DNA of 64,000 nucleotides from Gymnopus androsaceus JB14 (Eukaryota > Basidiomycota > Agaricomycetes > Agaricales > Omphalotaceae), in contig ML769463.1 of the NCBI GenBank assembly GCA_009733575.1, positions 168,685-232,684 of the forward strand. Reading direction: 5' to 3'. The position numbers and the translations under genes are program-made. A model generated the notes under the pieces. It did no database searches and had not been told where the DNA came from. It worked only from the letters and a program-made list of their open reading frames with translations. Shown here piece by piece: positions 58,269-64,000 of this stretch. The number at the start of each line of letters is the position of its first letter. Position 1 is the first letter of the stretch.

Positions 58269-60206
58269 GGTGTGAGTGCTCTGGAGACAAGAGAGAGAGT
58301 TTGTATACGTTCCAGCAGGATTCAGCACCAGCTTTTATAACATCGCGGGGGTCGTCCCGCTTATTCTTCGGGTTTATTTGGGGTTTATGGTATATTTTCC
58401 TCGAATGATGACTTCCTCATTTAAAGCTCCCGAGTCCCAGGCTTGAATCCAATTGCACATGTATCTCTTTAGCGAATTTGGATTTTGAATTCAAGGACGT
58501 CATGTTAATGGAGATGCTTGTTCAACTCCAAAACACGTCTGAGACTCGGGAGAGAAATTCATAGTGTCCTATAGTGATACCTCCCGTTCCCGTTCTCAGC
58601 ACCGTTCAGCTCCAAACTCGAACAGTTGGTTTCCAAGTCGACACAAGCTTCAAGAGCATGATGAATGCAGATGAAGGTTCTACTACAATACTGTAGGTCT
58701 ATGCTTCTTGTTTTTAGCTCATCGCATTACCCTGGATGCATGGCAGAGGGGACGTCATCCTCTCCTCCCGAATGCCGCCTCCGTGTTACCTGGGAAAACT
58801 CAGGAACTTTGCAGTAACCACTGGTAACCGAATGATAATGAACACCCTCCGCTCAACAGAGTCCTCGGCCAGACCCTACCCTAGGCCCCCTTCAAGGCTT
58901 TTCTATCAGATTTTTTTTTAAAGACCGGAGATAACTTTGAATTCAGAAATACTAGGCGCATATCGACGTTATGAAATCTGTATCCTTGAATGACTCTGAA
59001 GGTTTTAGGACATAGGTACGTATGCACACGCTTCCAAATGGTACTCCAGGGCTCAACTAAGTACTGCTATTTTGAGCCCAGACCATCGTCATACAATTTT
59101 ATGGGAAGATACGATTATGCCTAAAGGTCGGAAAATGTGAAATCTATTTTGGGTGAGTTGGATGTGGGACAGAAGTTTTGTAGACTAGAGCTGTAGAGCG
59201 ATATATATATATATATTTCTCGCGAGGCGAACATATTCTTAGTAATGGTTCAAGGCTGGTGAGGTTTGAGTTGCTGTGGTATCCGTTTTATAATTGGTGA
59301 CCTTTGGTTGGCTGGGAATAGATGTACTACTTACTCCAAGGGTGATTTTCAAGGAAGAAGAGCACTACATCTCACAAACAGATGAGTATCCAGAAAATTG
59401 CTTTTATTTCCTGGTTTTACTATTTCAGGCTTGATACGTACAGCTTTGACCTCAACAACGTCGGGGTTAGCCTTTCACGGTTTGTACTAGTCCCCATGAC
59501 AGTGTAGGAGGAGAAAGTGCGGAGCTCGAATTTCCAGCTGAAGTGAAAGCACGAAGGATTTTGGGCCGTCTATGTAGCTCTATAATTAATTCACCGAGCT
59601 CAATTATAGTTAGTGGCTGGCCTCCAATCGATGAAATGTTCTAAGTACGTTAATGGAAAAATCTCAAAGAAATTTCCTCAAACAGCGTACGTACTTTTGA
59701 TGTCCCGGCATCACGTTCAATCTCTTACGGTCCTAGCAAACGTAATCCTTGAACTTCGGACAAGCTCAAAAACGCGCTACGCGCTTGTGGCATCAGTAAC
59801 GCGGTTAACCCACGAGCACGTGCACGGACTTCTCCGAGCGCGGGGAAGTCGAAGAATGATGCGGGGATGACATCAATAATCGATCACTTCTTCCTTCCTA
59901 TATTGGAATTTCTGCGAGTTTTCTGAAGAGGGGGAGCAGAAGTGCACCAGTTGGATTATCTATTATTGCTTCAGGTTTGAATCAGCCTTTTCGATGACTG
60001 TTCTGATCTTGCTTGGCACCGCTTGGACTATTACATTCTATATGACATTTCTTTGGTTTTGTCGACGTCGTCAGCCACCCGTATTTAGAAAGAGTCTACC
60101 AAAACTCGGAGCAGAGCGGAACATGCCTTACGACAACCTGATGCCAAAACGATATCATTGAACTCAGAGAATTCTATGCATTCCAGCTTGAACCGCGACC
60201 ACGATC
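58269..60206. other. Intergenic region, about 1.9 kb
   Basis: No gene recognised. It contains a short (AT)n tract at 59202-59217 followed by TTCTCGCGAGG. An 85-codon ORF at 59613 has no motif and is left out. Both end regions are promoters (GH45 to the left, serine-rich gene to the right). Confidence 0.6.
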
Positions 60207-62823
60207 ATGTCTTCCCCGTCTTCCCCTACGACTCCTCGGCGCCGTCTCTCTTCACGTCGAGGCTCGGTCAGTGCTCCAGATCCGTACTCACAGCACGGAC
60301 AAATCAACTTGAACCCAAATAGACTTTCCAGCAGCACGCTAACTATCGTCAAAGTCGTGCCAAACGCGAATTCCGAGCCAAATAATGCATTCGCGAATGC
60401 TAATCATAGCACTATATCTCTCAAGGACCCCCCTGGTCCTGGTCAGCGTAGGCCGCATCGTCGAATTGGCAGTAATGAGATGGCTCGAGGAAGACCAGTT
60501 GAAGGAGCAGGTGGTAGCCCTAGGATGAGCTTTGCTTTTTCCACCTTTGGACCTGCGAGGCCTAATCAATCTGACACAAGGGGGGTAAGGACTCCGTCCC
60601 CTTCTTCTTCTGCTCCTTCATCACCATCTAGGCTCAGGCCTTCATCGCCTGGTGCCAGTAGAGGCTCAACTTCAGGCTATGCCGCTCCAAAACCGAAACT
60701 TACCCCAGAGCAACTGTACGAATTAGCACATCATGCCACGAATCCCAAGCATTTCCCTGCGACGTCACCTCCAACTCAGAGAACCCAACATTCTTCATCT
60801 CCCCTTGGCGGAACACCATCCGCATCCAGTGGGATCAGTACTAGTACTGTACCTGCTACATTTACTCCGTTGCATCCATCGGTCTACCTTCCGTTCATGG
60901 ATCGCTCAATGGAAGTGAAAGCTCTTATAGAGTCTGCGCCGACCCGAAAACTTTTTGCATTATTGAAGCAAACATTTCCAAAGAATAATCCGACGGGCCT
61001 CGTCGCAACTAATCCCGATCCTAAATCCCTTTCCCATCCTTCCTCTTCTTCATCTACCGAGAGTCTCTTGGGAGACCTTAAAATCCCTGCGCATCCAACA
61101 GCATGGAGTTACGCCAACCTCATCGCCTTCCTCACCAGTACCTCTCGCGACCAAGTACCCGACGCGCTCTGGGTTGCCAAAGTACGCAGCTGCATTCTAT
61201 CCCATTCTGAACTCATTTGGGAGCGCGTCAAGGGCGCGTTGGGTGTTCCTCCTGAACTGGACGTCGATTTCGACCCGGAGATGGAGATGAACGCGGATGT
61301 GTTTGAATCGTCCGAGTCAGAATCGGAATCGGATATAGATAAAGAGGACAATGTGGTGCGTACTCCTGGTTCAGTGAACACGCCAAAGACAGATGATATG
61401 GAGGATGGAGGGATGAGAGCGAGAGGTTACTGGGAGGGTTGGGATGCTGTCGTGGACAGTCCTGTCAATGATCGCGGTAGCTTTCCATCGTCTGCACTCT
61501 CATCCAGTTATTCCATGTCTCCTTCGATGGAGCTCAAGGACCCAATGCCATTGAACGCCGCCGCAGCGATATTGCATGCTCGTCATTACGGAGCAGACTT
61601 TGCTCCAGTCTCAGGTGAGACCACGGCCAGTCCGACGCCTGTTCAGAGGGAATCGAGGTCGCCTACGCACCAGGATATAGAGCTGCCGGAGATTGTGGAG
61701 CAACTGCCTACACCGACAGCGTCATTTGACGAAGGGCAGATGAAGAGGCACGGAAAATCGAATTCACGATCCTCAGTAGGATCCATCTCTTCGTCTTATC
61801 CCTCTTTTATGACATCCGACCCAATCATCGGATACAGAAGTCCTCATAGAGCCTCTCATTCTCTCCCCAAGCCATTCGGTTTCGAGCTCGATCGGATCTC
61901 CGAGCTTGCACCCCCCTCCGCTCAGCATCCCAGCGTCGTTGGCGGATTCCTCTACCGCCGGGGGTACAAACGCATTGGGAAATATCATGGAGGGTGCGGA
62001 GGAAGAAGAAGAAGAGGGAGAAAACAACGAAGGCCAGGAGAAGAAGAATAATGATGATGGTACAGCCAAAGACTCTGCGGAACCTACGATTGACCCAGCT
62101 CAGATCCATGGTTTACGCATATCTCTCTCCTCTCTTCCATCCTCGCCTGTGATAAGCAACTCCTCTGCTGCCTCTTCGCCAGTGTTTGCGTATCACCGTC
62201 CGCTATCTCAGTCCCTCAGCCGGGCCAACTCTCTGTCCCAGGCCCGAAAGGACGCGAACCGCTTAAGCTGGGGGAGTATTGGGAGTGGCGCCAATCTATC
62301 ACGGAGTCAGAGTCTTGCCGAGAACCCTGGACTGACAGAGAACTGGATCGTCTGGCTCCATCACTTCCATTGGATCGCACGGGCATAGTGCACAAGGTTA
62401 TTCGAGCGACCACTCTCCATATGGATATACGGTTGGAGCAGGAGGAAGCAGGAGAGGAAGTGCCAGTGGTTATGACTCTGAGGGAGGTGGCTATGATCCT
62501 GTTGGAGATCGAGCACCAGGGAATCCGTTATTCCCGAGTAACTTTGCGAGGTTGGCCACTGGACCTACGTTAGTTGCAAAGTAGGTGTATTTTCTATCGC
62601 TGCATTCTGTATATATCATGATGCTGACTTGGTCGTTATTCCAGTAATCCCTCCCTTCGTTCACCTCCGCTGCCTCCACAATCGAAATATCCACATGTAT
62701 TGTATGGGACGGAGGAACAAGTTCAATCGGAGAGGCAGTAACACGAGCGGTGTTAGTGCTACATCGAATGATTATGCTATCACGCTAGGAAGTGGATCAA
62801 GTGCTGTCGGGGAAACGAGATGA
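60207..62823 (+). CDS. Large serine-rich protein, unknown function
   Basis: No family recognised. It starts MSSPSSPTTPRRRLSSRRGS, a phospho-site-rich basic region, then LTPEQLYELAHHATNPKHFP. A better conserved-looking block follows: LHPSVYLPFMDRSMEVKALI, SAPTRKLFALLKQTFPK, TAWSYANLIAFLTSTSRDQV and LWVAKVRSCILSHSELIWER. An acidic patch (ESSESESESDIDKED) and Ser-rich parts lead to FGFELDRISEL. There one extra base (near 61905, by a C7 run) moves the frame to HPPPLSIPASLADSSTAGG and IMEGAEEEEEEGE. Near 62320-62400 the frame moves again to YSSDHSPYGYTVGAGGSRRG. The end is uncertain: SERQ at 62741, or after another one-base shift SNTSGVSATSNDYAITLGSG to 62823. The first 580 codons are solid. Confidence 0.7.
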
Positions 62824-64000
62824 AAATAAACCTCTGCTCACTATTGGGACATTGGGAGGATATGTAGTGATTGAAGCATGTAACTAATTCGGACTCTTAA
62901 AAAGCAAGCGGAACAGTAAATGTTGTGTATTTATGTATGGGTTATAGGTCTTTTTTCTTTCACTTTGGTTATACACGCGTATGTACGGACTAGTAATAAT
63001 AATAATGTAGACCTGGACTTTGACTTTCATTTCGCTTTACCGTCCTTTCGACCGCTCACACAGGGGTCTCGGAATCATTATTGCGCGTTCGCTTTTCGCC
63101 ACAGCTCATGTCGGAAGAAATGAGCACAACTTTCACTAGGTTTGGGCTGGGAGGCACGTATCGAAGCGTCGAACTGATTTTATTCAAAACAAGCTGTGAC
63201 AGTCTTTGCGACAATGCAAGTAGAGAAGGAGCTGCGATATACCATTAATATCTCCAGTAATGTTGAGTATACTCACTGATCAGTGCAAAAAGTTTGAATG
63301 CTTGGAATAGTTAACATAGAGGATGCAAAGTCTTCCTGTAAGTGCTCCTACATAGTCTGGTGACTAACGTTGGCGGGACGACCGTGGATGAAAATAATTT
63401 GTAAGTGGCGGGATGGTCTGTGGGAATCCTTCCTTGGTCTTTCCGCCAACGTCGTTAAACGCGAGAAGACCGTGTACGTAAGCTGTAGGTCAAATTTTCC
63501 TGTATTTTTCTTGAAACATGTGGTACATACATGACTTTAGAGCTCTCGAACATGACAGAAAGGCTCAAAAAAGCTAACAGCACACGGAAGGTAAGGATAA
63601 CTCATAGCGTGGGAATATTATCACCAATGAAGGCACTCCATTCCCGGGCATTCTGGAGCACCATTTTCGAGGAGTGGTCCCGTTTGTCTCCTTAGCTGAG
63701 CGAGTCACTGAAAGTATCGAGTGTACTCTCACTGTTTCCGATTGGGCTCCGGGAGCTCCGGAATTCGCTCTCCAAGCGACTCTGAGGTGCTCATGACGCT
63801 GCAGGCCTTCGTTTTCTAAATTTTACTAGGAAATGTGATGCTCTTGGGATAGAACGATGATATTCAATCCCTATTGCATACTTACTTTTACTTCGAGTGG
63901 GCTAGTACTATGAGGTAAACGGTTCGGCAGAAAACCGGATGCAACATTGATGAAGTCCGATCAAAATTGATGGGCTCCGAAGCTCCGGAACTATCTTTCC
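62824..64000. other. Intergenic / unresolved right edge
   Basis: No ORF of note after 63123 on either strand and no recognisable motif. The left part is the 3' UTR of the serine-rich gene. Short spliced exons of a gene extending past the window cannot be excluded. Confidence 0.5.

Noticed and set aside
59613..59870. 85-codon ORF in the GH45-side intergenic region
   Set aside because: No motif, no splice continuity, isolated.

Overview
The window comes from a filamentous basidiomycete, most likely a mushroom-forming agaricomycete. The evidence is in the sequence: dense genes on both strands, many introns of about 47-65 bp with GT..YAG ends, Agaricomycete-type F-box/leucine-rich proteins, a TKL-type kinase with an HGDLK catalytic loop, a Kei1-type sphingolipid subunit, and a tandem pair of GH45 endoglucanases, one carrying a fungal CBM1. 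Most coding regions are spliced, so CDS coordinates here are the outer limits from start codon to stop codon. Exon joins were read by eye from splice sites and protein-family continuity.

Layout. 1-5.9 kb: a broken copy of a tropomyosin/MsrB junction, the intact tropomyosin gene converging on methionine sulfoxide reductase B, an eIF4E-homologous (4E-HP class) gene, and divergent KEI1. 6.2-10.1 kb: a 5 x 105 bp tandem repeat upstream of a dynamin-family GTPase whose C-terminal half is frameshifted. 10.9-14.9 kb: a long serine-rich protein gene with two unusually large introns. 15-18.8 kb: mostly gene-poor. 18.8-27.9 kb: an RNase III-fold/dsRBD protein with degenerate catalytic positions, an F-box pseudogene, RPF1 (ribosome biogenesis), MED4 (Mediator) and MMS19 (cytosolic Fe-S assembly); the last two are divergent and almost abutting. 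28-32.4 kb: an unknown coiled-coil protein, a dihydrodiol/xylose dehydrogenase with two GC-AG introns, and RSA3 (ribosome assembly). 33-37.8 kb: an F-box protein with an in-frame stop, scattered fragments copied from the dehydrogenase, and an unknown protein.

The most interesting part is 38-47 kb. A PB1-plus-multiple-ZZ-finger gene (NBR1-like architecture) is followed by a tandem paralogue. In the paralogue the same PB1-ZZ module appears to be spliced in frame to an upstream, apparently active protein kinase, giving a candidate kinase-PB1-ZZ fusion. The 3' ends of the two copies, introns included, are nearly identical while the 5' parts have diverged, which suggests gene conversion. The second copy has lost one ZZ finger by a frame-preserving deletion.

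47-58 kb: PHF5A/Rds3 (spliceosome), a CLC chloride channel/transporter, NDUFAF7/MidA (complex I assembly), an EFM4-like eEF1A lysine methyltransferase, a dual-specificity phosphatase, and two GH45 endoglucanases. 60-62.8 kb: a serine-rich protein of unknown function.

Caveat: many otherwise convincing genes (MED4, MMS19, RPF1, NDUFAF7, both PB1-ZZ genes, the GH45 CBM1) need a single-base correction to stay in frame, usually one extra base. This is most easily explained by assembly indels. Frameshifts in this window should therefore not be taken as pseudogenes without read support.
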